A DNA stretch of 64,000 nucleotides from Glaciecola nitratireducens FR1064 (GCF_000226565.1 NC_016041.1:992001-1056000), one strand, 5' to 3'. Positions 46,356-55,864 are shown, counted from the stretch's first letter. Program-made: numbers and translations. The notes: generated by a model not told the origin, from the letters alone.

Positions 46356-47063
46356 TTACTTTTTGAACTTAGTAGGTGATAGGCCAAAGTATTGTGAAAA
46401 CTTTCGGCTAAAAGCTGACGGTTCTTTGTAACCTACTTTTTCACCAATAATTGGTAGTGGGTAATCTGTATGTGTAAGTAAAGCTTGAGCTTTTTCCATC
46501 CGAAGTTTTGTTAAGTACTTCATCACAGTCATACCTGTTTGTTGTTTAAATAGTTTCTTAAACTGTGTCTCACTCAGGAAAGCAGACTCAGCCAAGCGTT
46601 TGATTTGAAGCTGCGATGCAATATTTTGTTCTATGAAGGATATTGCTGTACCAATGCGATTATCTACTTTTGGCAATAAAGGTTGCTCTGCAAGCAGTAA
46701 ACTAAATATTTCAAACATTGCCTGCTCTAATTGAGCATTAACTTTGTTTTCTAGTTGGTTTTCGATAAAAGTTAAGTAACTTCTAAGAGATGAATTAATC
46801 GCAAAAACAATATATTGTGAAGATGAAATGTTTAGGGGGAGGTGTTCCATATCCACGACTACAAATCTAGCTTCAGTATCAGCAGTGAACAAGTGCTCTT
46901 CGTTGGCTTTAACTACAACACATTCACTAGGTGCAACTTTACCATTGAAATTACCAACACATATATTTATAACACCACGTAAGGGTAAAACTAATTGATT
47001 AAAGTGATGTGAGTGACGAGTTGGTTTTGTACTATAAGAGCGAATGGATAATAGATTTTTCAT
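46356..47063 (-). CDS. AraC-family transcriptional regulator
   Basis: 235 residues. An N-terminal cupin-like sensor part begins with HSHHFNQLVLPLRGVINI, and the C-terminal double HTH spans about 135-235 (IKRLAESAFLSETQFKKLF, LPIIGEKVGYKEPSAFSRKF, then FGLSPTKFKK). It is placed directly upstream of the EamA transporter and likely controls it. Confidence 0.88.
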   Translation of the reverse strand: MKNLLSIRSYSTKPTRHSHHFNQLVLPLRGVINICVGNFNGKVAPSECVVVKANEEHLFTADTEARFVVVDMEHLPLNISSSQYIVFAINSSLRSYLTFIENQLENKVNAQLEQAMFEIFSLLLAEQPLLPKVDNRIGTAISFIEQNIASQLQIKRLAESAFLSETQFKKLFKQQTGMTVMKYLTKLRMEKAQALLTHTDYPLPIIGEKVGYKEPSAFSRKFSQYFGLSPTKFKK

Positions 47064-47506
47064 AATAATAGAAAATGTATGGCCTTACTTCATTCTGATT
47101 CTGGTTATACATATTAGAGCAATGGATAATAAAGTGAAGTGTTAGTTTTTATTGGTACTTTATTTTAAAGTATCTATGACCGCTTTGGTGGCATTGCTGT
47201 CCATCAAGAGTCGCTTTGTAATGCCGCCCTAATGACCGCTATTGGCACAAAGTGCCAATTTGCTGAAACGCACCGACCGTCTGCTTTGGTGTGAAGCCGA
47301 AACAAGTGTAGAAAATTCTGACACTTTTATTTTTGGATAAAATACTCATTCAAATTTGAGCAGCGTACGGCCACTATTGCCGTTTTTGCGACTGTCAGCA
47401 AGCAAATCTTGCATGTCTCATTATCTATTAGCCGACCATAAAACTTTGTAACGTGAAACTAAGTTTATTTGTTAGATAGCGCTCCTCTAGGTTACTAAAT
47501 TATTAA
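47064..47506. other. Intergenic region
   Basis: About 440 bp without a gene. It contains the hairpin ATTGGCAC-aaa-GTGCCAAT near 47245 and a stretch near 47345 (CTCATTCAAATTTGAGCAGCG) similar to one near 55785. Confidence 0.45.
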
Positions 47507-47536
47507 ACAAAAAAACGGCTCAACATGAGCCGTTTA
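47507..47536 (-). terminator. Rho-independent terminator
   Basis: AACGGCTC pairs with GAGCCGTT around five bases; on the minus strand a run of T follows. It lies 20 bases beyond the stop of the PspB-like gene and ends the CPBP/PspB-like transcript. Confidence 0.88.
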
Positions 47537-47555
47537 TTGTTGTCTGTTACATCAA

Positions 47556-47804
47556 TCACAATTGGCTGATTTCCTGCCCCAACTCAAACTTGCTATCGGT
47601 GACTATTTTTTCAAGCACTATCACTCTTTTAGCCAGCTGCTCTACCCTTTTCTGCATGCTATTCACCGCTTCGGTATCTGTGTCTTTTTGCAGCGCTAAT
47701 ATCTTCTGATTGACCTCAGATTTGTAATTAAAATAATTACGCACAAAGATGATAATTAAAATCGGTGAGGTAAGGGCTAGCATAACTAAAAATAATTCAA
47801 ACAT
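47556..47804 (-). CDS. Small PspB-like membrane protein
   Basis: 82 residues: one N-terminal membrane helix (FLVMLALTSPILIIIFVRNY) and a coiled coil with SMQKRVEQLAKRVIVLEKIV. This layout matches PspB-like stress-response proteins, but no pspA or pspC is near. It follows the CPBP gene by 10 bases, shares its terminator, and may help place or regulate that protease-like protein. Confidence 0.65.
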   Translation of the reverse strand: MFELFLVMLALTSPILIIIFVRNYFNYKSEVNQKILALQKDTDTEAVNSMQKRVEQLAKRVIVLEKIVTDSKFELGQEISQL

Positions 47805-47814
47805 AGTGGTTCTC

Positions 47815-48648
47815 CTAGTAGCTGTTTTGAGTGGTTAGTTCTGATTGAGGTTGAGGTTGTGAATTAACATCGCCATTGTTGCGCCATAGTGTTTTAAAGG
47901 CTATTTCCCGTGTTTTCCCTTTACGCACCAGTATATGCACATAAATTATACTTAGAATAATGGCAGTGGCCTTGAAAAGGTTGCCTTCTAGGTCACCAGC
48001 GGCGCCGCCTGACATGCCAAATATACCGTAAGCTGCATTCATGAAAATATGCATAAACATAGGAAACCAAATACGGTATCCACATTCACAATATAACCAC
48101 GCAAACCATGTTCCAGCGATAGTTGTGATGGTTAGCGCCATAACAACAGACATAACATCATGCCCTTGGTAAATATGCCCTAGACCAAAAATAACCGAGC
48201 TAATTAATGCGGCAGGAATAAATCCCCAACGACAAAAGTGAAATAACACCCCAAATAACGCTGCCCTAAAGATAATTTCTTCAAACAACCCAGCATATAC
48301 TGAGCCGGTAATAATGCCAGGCAGTGAGAGGTCTAATTCGGTACTTAAGAATGCATACCCTAAGGTCATAGGCAAACAACAAGCTACAGCTGCCAATAAG
48401 TAGTGCTGACTGCCAGACACGTTTACACCTATTACGTCATACCAAGGGTGTTGTTTAAATAATAAGACCGCCACTAAGACAAGTGGCCCGTAGATAAATA
48501 GATATTTCGCCAAGGTGTATAAAAGATAAGTTTGTTGATCTAGGTTAAGTAATACTTCGCTCCAACTCTCGCCCCAAAAATCACGCATAAAATAGTGACA
48601 GAACATAAAGGTGGTTAATAATATTAGTGATTTGATTGTGTGATTCAT
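47815..48648 (-). CDS. CPBP-family intramembrane metalloprotease
   Basis: About 277 residues from the ATG at 48648 (AGG five bases before); the frame is open 42 bases further upstream. About eight membrane helices carry the CPBP (Rce1-like/Abi) motifs in order: EEIIFRAALFG (EExxxR), FGLGHIYQG (FxxxH) and HIFMNAAYG (HxxxN). In bacteria such proteins process peptides or serve in self-immunity and quorum signalling. It is followed closely by the PspB-like gene and preceded by the LytTR regulator gene on the same strand, so the three may form one signalling unit. Confidence 0.83.
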   Translation of the reverse strand: MNHTIKSLILLTTFMFCHYFMRDFWGESWSEVLLNLDQQTYLLYTLAKYLFIYGPLVLVAVLLFKQHPWYDVIGVNVSGSQHYLLAAVACCLPMTLGYAFLSTELDLSLPGIITGSVYAGLFEEIIFRAALFGVLFHFCRWGFIPAALISSVIFGLGHIYQGHDVMSVVMALTITTIAGTWFAWLYCECGYRIWFPMFMHIFMNAAYGIFGMSGGAAGDLEGNLFKATAIILSIIYVHILVRKGKTREIAFKTLWRNNGDVNSQPQPQSELTTQNSY

Positions 48649-48768
48649 AGTTACCTGCTTAGTAAGAAATTCAAAATTCGAGCTAAGCATGCCAAGCCCA
48701 ATTCATCATGGCGATGAGTTAGGGCTAAAGCTGATTATTTAGGGTTTAGTGACAAAAATTTGCGGTGA

Positions 48769-49617
48769 TTAACAAACCTTAGGGGCGAATGACAAGGCCT
48801 TTTTTGTTGCTTCTACATAGGTTCTAGAGACGGGCACTACCAAATCGCCAGCCTGCATAGTCAATTGCAAACCACCAGCGTTACCTTGCCATAACTTAAC
48901 TAAACCAAGATTTACTGCATAAGATCTATGACAACGTACCACCTGAGCGTCAGCTGGAAGCTGTTTTAACAGTTTGGTTAACGAGCCGCGCAATAACTTA
49001 CGACTGCAATTTTCATCTTCGAGCATACCAAGCTCACAATAATTATCCGCAGATTTGATAAATAAAATCTGCGACAAACTGACTTGTACAATGTCATCTT
49101 TATTGTCACCTCTTAAGGTTATTTGTTTTTCTAAGGTTAGCGTAGCGTTTTTCGCTTGGCTTGACTCAAGGGCAATTGGCTGAGACTGAGTAATAGCAAT
49201 TGAATGTCGATTAACTAAAAACATAAAAATAATCGGAAACAGACCAATGGCTAAAATATAAAAAACAAACAACAATTGATTCTGCCAATGCCAAACACCT
49301 AATATGGCCACCACAAAATAACTGTGATTAAATACCGCTACAAAGCCAATATACAAAGTAGCAATAAGGCCTTTTCTAATGTGGCTATTTAATCGTCTAC
49401 GGCTTAATAATATCTCTATGAACCCAGCCAGCAATAAAGCACAAAAAGTCACTAAACCATAACCAGACAGACGCAGATATTTATAGGAAATAGTATCGCT
49501 GTGCGTGCCAAAAGGTTGAAACAAAAATAATATTACTAAGGTGACCACAGAAAATAGCATCGCTCTTTGAATAAGCGTTTTTTTTGAGTCCAAATCATCC
49601 TTAAGCCACAACTTCAC
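48769..49617 (-). CDS. Membrane-bound LytTR-type transcriptional regulator
   Basis: 282 residues. Four membrane helices (within about 20-160) precede a C-terminal LytTR DNA-binding domain (about 180-280): ILFIKSADNYCELG, LLRGSLTKLLKQLP and VVRCHRSYAVNL are characteristic. No kinase or receiver domain is present, so a membrane signal may act directly on DNA binding. It lies 120 bases upstream of the CPBP gene and divergent from the truncated esterase gene. Confidence 0.83.
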   Translation of the reverse strand: MKLWLKDDLDSKKTLIQRAMLFSVVTLVILFLFQPFGTHSDTISYKYLRLSGYGLVTFCALLLAGFIEILLSRRRLNSHIRKGLIATLYIGFVAVFNHSYFVVAILGVWHWQNQLLFVFYILAIGLFPIIFMFLVNRHSIAITQSQPIALESSQAKNATLTLEKQITLRGDNKDDIVQVSLSQILFIKSADNYCELGMLEDENCSRKLLRGSLTKLLKQLPADAQVVRCHRSYAVNLGLVKLWQGNAGGLQLTMQAGDLVVPVSRTYVEATKKALSFAPKVC

Positions 49618-49792
49618 TATTTATACACCTTCTGAAATTTTCGACCGTTAAAATACCACAGTTCTACTATCTGCTTTTAAGGTTTAGATAAATAAACAAT
49701 TTACAGACATTCGACCTTATCTAAAAGATGCCAAAAGCGATGAATACAGGTAACCTAAAGCTCGCTCAATATAATAAAGAAAGGCCTTTACA

Positions 49793-50182
49793 ATGACATC
49801 CTCTTCTAAGCTGATGCGCTTATCCATATTTTTTTTAATCTCGCAGTTGGTGATTAATACTGTCGCTGCAAAAGAGGTGTCTTTGACTATTACCAGTTCG
49901 CAAAGTGAGCCAAAAGAAGGACGACTACACGTAATCTTTTCTAAATCAGATGAGCAAGAACCTAGGTTTTATAGTGCGTGGCCCACACAAGATGTAGAGC
50001 CGTTATTTTCACAAGACTTACCCGCGCTAACTAAAGGACAAAGCATAAACTTTGATGCCGCTACTAGGGGCTTTCCGTTTGCCTCATTGACCGACTTACC
50101 TGCACTATACGGGGCAATGAGTTGCAAAGCCTTTGGTCAATATTTAAGCCGTTCGATGGTCCAATTTTTCCAGATAAATTGA
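49793..50182 (+). pseudogene. N-terminal fragment of an exported esterase-like protein
   Basis: A signal peptide (LSIFFLISQLVINTVAA) and a first domain, VSLTITSSQSEPKEGRLHVI and RFYSAWPTQDVEPL, match the start of large periplasmic esterase-family proteins. The similarity stops around FASLTDLPAL; the remaining 20 codons are unrelated and end at a stop at 50182. The hydrolase domain is lost. The break near 50105-50120 coincides with the start of an unrelated open frame, which indicates a deletion or insertion junction. Confidence 0.6.
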
Positions 50183-50622
50183 ATTTAAAATACTCCCGCA
50201 AAGACATTAAGTCGATAATCTTAAATTTGAAAAAAGATACAATTGGCTCAGTAGAGTACAAAGCTAGACGTCAGCGCTCTAAATATGTGGGAGAGAATTT
50301 TCACAATACTAAATATCAAGAAGCTGTTTGGATAGACTTAACATTAAAGTTCAGAGATTGGTGCCTGCAGAATAAGTATTCGTCGCTATATTATGAAAAT
50401 CGTCAAGAGGGTAACGGGGAAAATAGTTTTGTTTCATTAACGGACGATGTCGTCTCACCTACAGATAACGTTCTTCTTTTTGATGAGCTTTTGTATCGCA
50501 AGATAGTCGCGCCTATTCTCCCCTGCATGATAAACAGTAATTTCTCTCAACTGCGTAACGCAGAAGTTATGATCGATGAAATTATTTGGGCGGGTAAGGA
50601 TCCAACGGCTTTTTGGCGGTAG
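50122..50622 (+). CDS. Unknown protein, possibly 5'-truncated
   Basis: 166 residues if the TTG at 50122 is used; the frame is open upstream without an ATG, so this may be the C-terminal part of a larger gene fused to the esterase fragment. It contains SRKDIKSIILNLKKDTIGSV, VGENFHNTKYQEAVWIDLTL and NAEVMIDEIIWAGKDPTAFW. I recognise no domain. The consistent frame and sensible composition argue for a real gene or recent remnant. Confidence 0.4.
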   Translation: MQSLWSIFKPFDGPIFPDKLNLKYSRKDIKSIILNLKKDTIGSVEYKARRQRSKYVGENFHNTKYQEAVWIDLTLKFRDWCLQNKYSSLYYENRQEGNGENSFVSLTDDVVSPTDNVLLFDELLYRKIVAPILPCMINSNFSQLRNAEVMIDEIIWAGKDPTAFWR

Positions 50623-50683
50623 CTTTATTTGTGTTACTGCCTTTTGGGGCCGTTCATTGTGTAGAACGTGTACAGCCGCTTTT

Positions 50684-50722
50684 GGCACAAAGCTCGCATA
50701 CGAATTTGAACGGCGAACGGCA
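50684..50722 (+). repeat. 39-bp intergenic repeat, copy 1
   Basis: GGCACAAAGCTCGCATACGA and the following AATTTGAACGGCGAACGGC recur in reverse complement at 56765-56802. A TTGCCGTGCA motif follows at 50727, the same motif that marks the 3' end of the 894-bp recombinase units. Confidence 0.7.
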
Positions 50723-50890
50723 GGTTTTGCCGTGCAGCTGTCATAGACAAGAATGGGCAGTCCACTCCTTAGCTAAGACTTTAAAGCCCTGACAAGTTTC
50801 ACTAGTTGACGTGTGTCAACTCTACCAATGCTTATTCTCTGTATCTTTATTTTCTCTTTTGGAAAACATCATTACAAAGTGAAAGAACTC

Positions 50891-52051
50891 ATGAATGACT
50901 CTGGTGAGCTAAAAAAATATCTGGTAGATACAAGGAGAACTCTACATCAGGAGCCCGAGCTGGCTTTTCATGAGGAAAAGACGGCTGAACTTATTCTCAG
51001 CGAGCTGAACAAACTCGGTATTCCCTATGATTATACGGGGGTAGGCGGAGGTATCATTGCCACCATCGCTTGCAAGCGACCGAATAGACCCAGCATCGCA
51101 CTGAGGGCAGAAATGGATGCCCTGCCCGGCCATGAAACTACTGGACTTAGTTTTTCTTCCAGAAATATCGGCAATGTTCACGCCTGCGGTCATGACGCGC
51201 ATATGGCAATTGTTCTCGGTGCCGCGAAATTACTGAAAGAGAAACCTGTGGGGATTAATGTCTTCTTGTTCTTCCAACCGGCAGAAGAAAGTGGAGGAGG
51301 TTCCAGAGAAATAATTAAAACAGGAATACTGGAAAAAACATCAGCAATATTTGCTGGCCATGTAACTCACTATTACTCAGTGGGCCAAATTATGATCGGG
51401 CACGGAATTATTACTGCGCAATCGGACCGGTTTGAAATTAATATTACCGGTAAAGGAGGCCATGGGGCAAGACCGCAAGAGGCAACCGATGCAGTAATTA
51501 TCGCCGGCTCCTTAGTTAATAGTATTCAGACGCTAGTTTCTCGAGAAGTCGATCCACTGCACCCCTCAGTAGTAACAATCGGACAGATTCAAGCTGGCAG
51601 TGCAGCTAATGTCATCGCAGAGTCAGCAATGCTAAGAGGAACAATTCGTACCACTTTGCCAGAATCTAGAGAACGAATCACGCAAGGTCTTCAACGAATG
51701 GTCGATGCATTCGAAATACTACATAACGCAAAAGTCTGCTTAACGATAACCGAAGGCTATCCTCCAGTTGTAAACTCTAATGAGGAAGTTAACCTGGCAT
51801 TAGCCGCTGTAAAAGAAACGTTAGGGGATGACGGCGTGATCATGATGGACTATCCAAGCATGGGATCAGAAGATTTTTCCTATTATCTAGAAAAGATACC
51901 TGGCTGTTATGTCCGCTTTGGTGCCAGAGACAAGGACAAAAAGTTTGTCCCTCTGCACAGCCCCTCATTCGATATCGACGAAGAAGTTCTAGCTATCGGA
52001 GCCAACTATTTTCATACCCTGTCAAAGTTGGCTGCAGACTACTATGTCTGA
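50891..52051 (+). CDS. M20-family amidohydrolase
   Basis: About 386 residues if translation begins at ATG 50891; GTG 50879 and GTG 50813 are in frame, but the extra residues are not family-like. Metal and catalytic motifs in order: ALRAEMDALPG, HACGHDAHMAI, PAEESGGGS, FAGHVTH and GSEDFSYYL; the dimerization domain starts near ITGKGGHGARPQEATDA. Members hydrolyse N-acyl amino acids or conjugates such as hippurate or indole-acetyl amino acids. The stop overlaps the next gene's start by 8 bases, so the two are co-translated. Confidence 0.87.
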   Translation: MNDSGELKKYLVDTRRTLHQEPELAFHEEKTAELILSELNKLGIPYDYTGVGGGIIATIACKRPNRPSIALRAEMDALPGHETTGLSFSSRNIGNVHACGHDAHMAIVLGAAKLLKEKPVGINVFLFFQPAEESGGGSREIIKTGILEKTSAIFAGHVTHYYSVGQIMIGHGIITAQSDRFEINITGKGGHGARPQEATDAVIIAGSLVNSIQTLVSREVDPLHPSVVTIGQIQAGSAANVIAESAMLRGTIRTTLPESRERITQGLQRMVDAFEILHNAKVCLTITEGYPPVVNSNEEVNLALAAVKETLGDDGVIMMDYPSMGSEDFSYYLEKIPGCYVRFGARDKDKKFVPLHSPSFDIDEEVLAIGANYFHTLSKLAADYYV

Positions 52052-53207
52052 TACTCAGTTACCTTTCAAGGTATCAGAGATCAGTTCCATAGGAATGGAG
52101 ATCGAGTTCCAATTGTTAGACAGACAGACTCTGAAACTAAAAGAAGGAATTCTTGAGCTCATGGAGTTCTATCGCAGCAACCCATTCGTTAAGCCTGAAT
52201 TTATTCAAAACACTGTAGAAGTCATCTCGCCTGTTTGTCATAGCATCTCTGAATTAGAGCGTGAAATGAGGATACTCGTTACCGACGTTCATCAAAAATG
52301 TCACAGTTTGGGAATGGCGATTTGCGGAGCAGGGACTCATCCTTTTAGTAGGGGTATGGCCGCTACGACTCCTTTACCGCGGTATCTCCGTATGGAGGCT
52401 ATAGAAGGGTTTACCAGTCACACTCAAATCACCTTTGCCACTCACATTCACGTCGGCATGCAATCAGGCGAAGAAGCCCTTAGAATCATGCGTGGGTGCA
52501 AACGATTTATTCCTTTGCTGATTGCGCTGTCTGCAAATTCGCCCTTCTGGCATGGTCACGATACCGACTATGCCGCTTTTCGCCATCATGTGCTGGCCGC
52601 CAGCCGCAGTTATGGTATCCCCCCTTCTTTTCAATCCTGGGACGAGTTTGAGACCTTTATTGCGGTTACAACGAGAAGTGGAATATTCAAATCGATCAAT
52701 GATGTACATTGGGATATCCGTCCCAGACCACACCTGGGCACACTCGAAATTCGCGTCATGGATACCCAGCCAACCATTTCAGACGCTATGTCACTTGCGG
52801 CCTTCCTGCAGGCCTTGATTTACCATTTACGCGCGAGCGAAGATGATGAAGTCGACCGCATGATGCCGCAAGCATTGCATCAGTGGATCGAGCGAGACAA
52901 TCGTTACCGTGCCGCCCATTTTGGCATACACGGTTCCATCTATGACGAACTTTTTGACATCGTCCTGCCATTAAAGGACCATTATGAATCAACAGTTGAA
53001 AGTTTAGCGAAGCAGATCCGGGAATTAAAGTTGGAAAAATATATCTCACATTTAGGAGAAAAAGTTATCCATACCAACAATGTTGACATCCAGCGTTCGA
53101 TTTACTTTAACAACCATTCATTAAAGAAGGTCGTCAGAAAATTGGTAGAAATGTTGGACACAGACATTTGTAACCTGCCTTGTATAAACAGGAAGCAGAA
53201 TAATTAA
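52044..53207 (+). CDS. Glutamate-cysteine ligase-like carboxylate-amine ligase (YbdK/GCS2 family)
   Basis: 387 residues. Motifs of the GCS2 family: SIGMEIEFQLLD (ATP/metal site), AGTHPFSRG, TFATHIHVGMQSG, and RPRPHLGTLEIRVMDTQPT near residue 240. GCS2 enzymes make gamma-glutamyl or related amide bonds at the expense of ATP; for YbdK-type proteins the real substrate is usually unknown. It overlaps the M20 amidohydrolase gene by 8 bases. The pairing of an amide-forming and an amide-cleaving enzyme is notable. Confidence 0.85.
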   Translation: MSDTQLPFKVSEISSIGMEIEFQLLDRQTLKLKEGILELMEFYRSNPFVKPEFIQNTVEVISPVCHSISELEREMRILVTDVHQKCHSLGMAICGAGTHPFSRGMAATTPLPRYLRMEAIEGFTSHTQITFATHIHVGMQSGEEALRIMRGCKRFIPLLIALSANSPFWHGHDTDYAAFRHHVLAASRSYGIPPSFQSWDEFETFIAVTTRSGIFKSINDVHWDIRPRPHLGTLEIRVMDTQPTISDAMSLAAFLQALIYHLRASEDDEVDRMMPQALHQWIERDNRYRAAHFGIHGSIYDELFDIVLPLKDHYESTVESLAKQIRELKLEKYISHLGEKVIHTNNVDIQRSIYFNNHSLKKVVRKLVEMLDTDICNLPCINRKQNN

Positions 53208-53494
53208 GAGGATGGATATTTTTTAAGGCTAATTCTGTAATTTTAGCCAACAATTTGAAGTTATGAAAATCGCTAACCTGGTAGGAAAAAGATCTCTTAG
53301 ACGTCGTTGGGCCAAACAATTTTGATCCAGTAAACCTTTGATGACGATGATTCTATCTTAACCTAAAGAAGAGTCCTCCAACACTGTATGGTTAGCTAGA
53401 AAGATGGGTTTACTTATTTATTCCTTGGGCCGATTTTTTCCGCTCTCTCAGGCGTGAACCAAGGTTAAGCGGGAAATCAACCTATGACTGCTAT
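53208..53494. other. Intergenic region after the ligase gene
   Basis: Together with the following repeat this gap covers about 480 bp between convergent genes. I see no gene in it. Confidence 0.35.
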
Positions 53495-53531
53495 GGCCGT
53501 AACCTTGCCCTTGAGAGTATGAAAGGGCAAT
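53495..53531 (+). repeat. Intergenic hairpin repeat, copy 1
   Basis: TGGCCGTAACCTTGCCCTTG, then AGAGTATGAAAGGGCAA; TTGCCCTT and AAGGGCAA pair. A close variant with matching flanks is at 55817-55855. Confidence 0.65.
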
Positions 53532-53687
53532 TGATGTACAGCATGGCAAAGGGTATCGAGAAATAAGCAAAGGCAATCGATAAATCAGAAATTACATTTG
53601 TCCACAAAATACCTGGTTGCCAGCCGCTAATATTCCTTTATTGAATTGACCTGCTTTCATAGACATGAATACAGGTCAAAAGTTTGA

Positions 53688-55457
53688 CTAGTTGGGGCGG
53701 GCGTAGCGTACTTCGCCTTCAATCAAGGTCATTTCAACCTCAAGCCCAGACAGTTCCTCTTCGCTTAGGGTTAGTGGATTACCGTTCAAGACTACAATGT
53801 CGGCACGCTTGCCGGGTGTAAGGCTGCCAAGTTCGTCTTCGTCAAAGACCGCTTTGGCGCAACCCATCGTGTATGAATATAACGCCTCCATTCTGCTCAT
53901 AGATTGCTCTGGGTAAAACTGCTCGCCACTCTCCATGCGACGGGTCACTGAAGCAATGTAAGACTCAATGGGTGAAATTGCTTCTACCGGCACATCGGTA
54001 CCGTTGCAGATAGTTGCGCCAGCGTCGAGCAACGAGCGCCAAACGTAGGCTCTGTTCTGAGCGCGCTCTTCGCCTATTCGTTGGGGAACCCATGGGCCGT
54101 CAGAGGTCGCGTGTACACCTTGCATTGAGGCTATAACGCCCAGCTTGGCAAAACGTGGGACTTCGTCAGGATGTAGGGTTTGAGCATGTTCTATTCGCCA
54201 CCGAAGGTCTTCATCTAAGCGGGCGCCCATCAAATCTTCATAAATATCCATTGCTTCACGATTTCCACGATCACCTATTGCATGGGTATTTAACTGGAAC
54301 CCGTTGTCTAAAGCGATTTGGGCTGTTTCACGCAGATTTTCCATAGACGTTTGTGGGAGTCCTGATGTTTCGGGTTTGTCGCTGTATGGGTCAAGCATCC
54401 AAGCACCGTGGGTGCCAAGAGCGCCGTCAATACCGCGTTTCAGTGCGCGGACCGTTAAAAAGCCATTGGCGTGACCAACCATGCGAAAATCAGCAGCGCG
54501 AGCACGAAGAGATTCGTTAGTTTCCCAACGAACTGCCATATGTAAACGAATAGGTAGTTGCCCAGCGTCAGCCGCTACTTTTAATCGTTGAATTTCCTCA
54601 AAATTGGAGCCCATGTCATGAAAACTGGTAACGCCAAAACGTAACGATTCTTCACCAGCGAGCTTCACTTTACGCTCGAACTGTGCTTGTTTTTCTTCTT
54701 CACTTAGGCTTGCCTGCACATCATTTAGAACCGCATAAATAGGTCGTTGGGCAGCCTGACGTAAATATCCGGTAGCATCACCATTGTTATCACGAACGAT
54801 AGTGCCGCCTTCGGTATCGGGAGTATTGCTATCAATTCCACCTAGTGAAAGCGCCATCTCATTGACTAAAGAACCATGTCCACTTGCATGAATCAAAAAT
54901 ACCGGATTGTTCGGACTAACCGCGCTTAAGCTGCGGTGGTGAGGAATACCATCATAAAGCATTTCATCGGTCTTACCCCAACGCTCCTGATGCCAGCCGC
55001 GACCTGTAATCCACTCACCCGGTTCGGCATTTTTTGCTGCCTGCGCTACCATGTCGACAATGTCTTGAAAACTGCGCGTTGGCACAAGATCGAGCGTCAT
55101 TAGCGCTTGCCCAAGACTGAGAAAATGCCCATGTCCTTCAATAAACCCGGGTATCGCAACACGATCATCAAGATTAATGACTTCGGTAGAATCACCAATG
55201 TAACTAGCGATATTTTCAACATTACCAACGGCAAGTATTCGACCGTCTTTTAAAGCAATTGCTTGAGCTTCTGGTTGGTCGGGATCTACGGTAATGATTG
55301 TACCGCCCGTTAGCACACGGTCGGCAATGGTAGCCGAACTTGACGAAGTTTTGTCCACTTCTTCATCTATCGCTACGGTGGATTGATTGTTTGCTGGTTG
55401 GCACGCGACCAAAGCGCCGCAGAGCAACAATAGAGGTAATTTTCGGAATAAAGTCAT
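53688..55457 (-). CDS. Lipoprotein amidohydrolase, YtcJ-like
   Basis: 589 residues. A signal peptide with the lipobox CGALVACQP indicates a lipid-anchored envelope protein. The amidohydrolase-3 fold is complete: IPGFIEGHGHFLSLGQA (HxH), TGRGWHQERWG, TSFHDMGSN, LNTHAIGDRGN, WRIEHAQTLHPD and CNGTDVPVE (metal-binding D). The family hydrolyses amides or ring compounds; the substrate of this group is not known. It converges on the M20-GCS2 pair and lies just inside the second recombinase unit. Confidence 0.87.
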   Translation of the reverse strand: MTLFRKLPLLLLCGALVACQPANNQSTVAIDEEVDKTSSSSATIADRVLTGGTIITVDPDQPEAQAIALKDGRILAVGNVENIASYIGDSTEVINLDDRVAIPGFIEGHGHFLSLGQALMTLDLVPTRSFQDIVDMVAQAAKNAEPGEWITGRGWHQERWGKTDEMLYDGIPHHRSLSAVSPNNPVFLIHASGHGSLVNEMALSLGGIDSNTPDTEGGTIVRDNNGDATGYLRQAAQRPIYAVLNDVQASLSEEEKQAQFERKVKLAGEESLRFGVTSFHDMGSNFEEIQRLKVAADAGQLPIRLHMAVRWETNESLRARAADFRMVGHANGFLTVRALKRGIDGALGTHGAWMLDPYSDKPETSGLPQTSMENLRETAQIALDNGFQLNTHAIGDRGNREAMDIYEDLMGARLDEDLRWRIEHAQTLHPDEVPRFAKLGVIASMQGVHATSDGPWVPQRIGEERAQNRAYVWRSLLDAGATICNGTDVPVEAISPIESYIASVTRRMESGEQFYPEQSMSRMEALYSYTMGCAKAVFDEDELGSLTPGKRADIVVLNGNPLTLSEEELSGLEVEMTLIEGEVRYARPN

Positions 55458-55864
55458 GTTAAAAACTGTCGATTATCAAATGGGGTATTTGCAGAATAGA
55501 ACACATCCATAAGCTATGCAACAGGCGCGAGTATAAGAAAAAAAACCACATACCTGATCTATTCAACAGGGTATAATTTTGTTGGGTTCAGGGTCATTGA
55601 GCTGACTGTTGGTAAAGGTCAACGGATGAAAAAGTCAGGATTTGATAGCGTTAGGTATGCGTTTATGCGGTAAATCGACAGAAACGCGTTGCGAAGGCAT
55701 GTTGACTTCCATCCTTTTTGTAAGAATGCGGGTAGCGCTGAGAAGCTACGATAAAATATTTGTATCTATTTAGAATCAAAAAATGCTCATTCAAATCTGA
55801 ACGGCGAGTGACCGCTTATGCCGTAATCTTTCCCTTGAGCGTTAGGAAGGGCAATGTCTCCTTG
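55458..55864. other. Intergenic region before recombinase unit copy 2
   Basis: About 400 bp without a gene, apart from the hairpin repeat at 55817. It contains the CTCATTCAAATCTGAACGGCG stretch that resembles sequence near 47345. Confidence 0.4.
55817..55855 (+). repeat. Intergenic hairpin repeat, copy 2
   Basis: TATGCCGTAATCTTTCCCTT, then GAGCGTTAGGAAGGGCAAT; closely resembles 53495-53531 and ends ten bases before recombinase unit copy 2. Confidence 0.65.
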
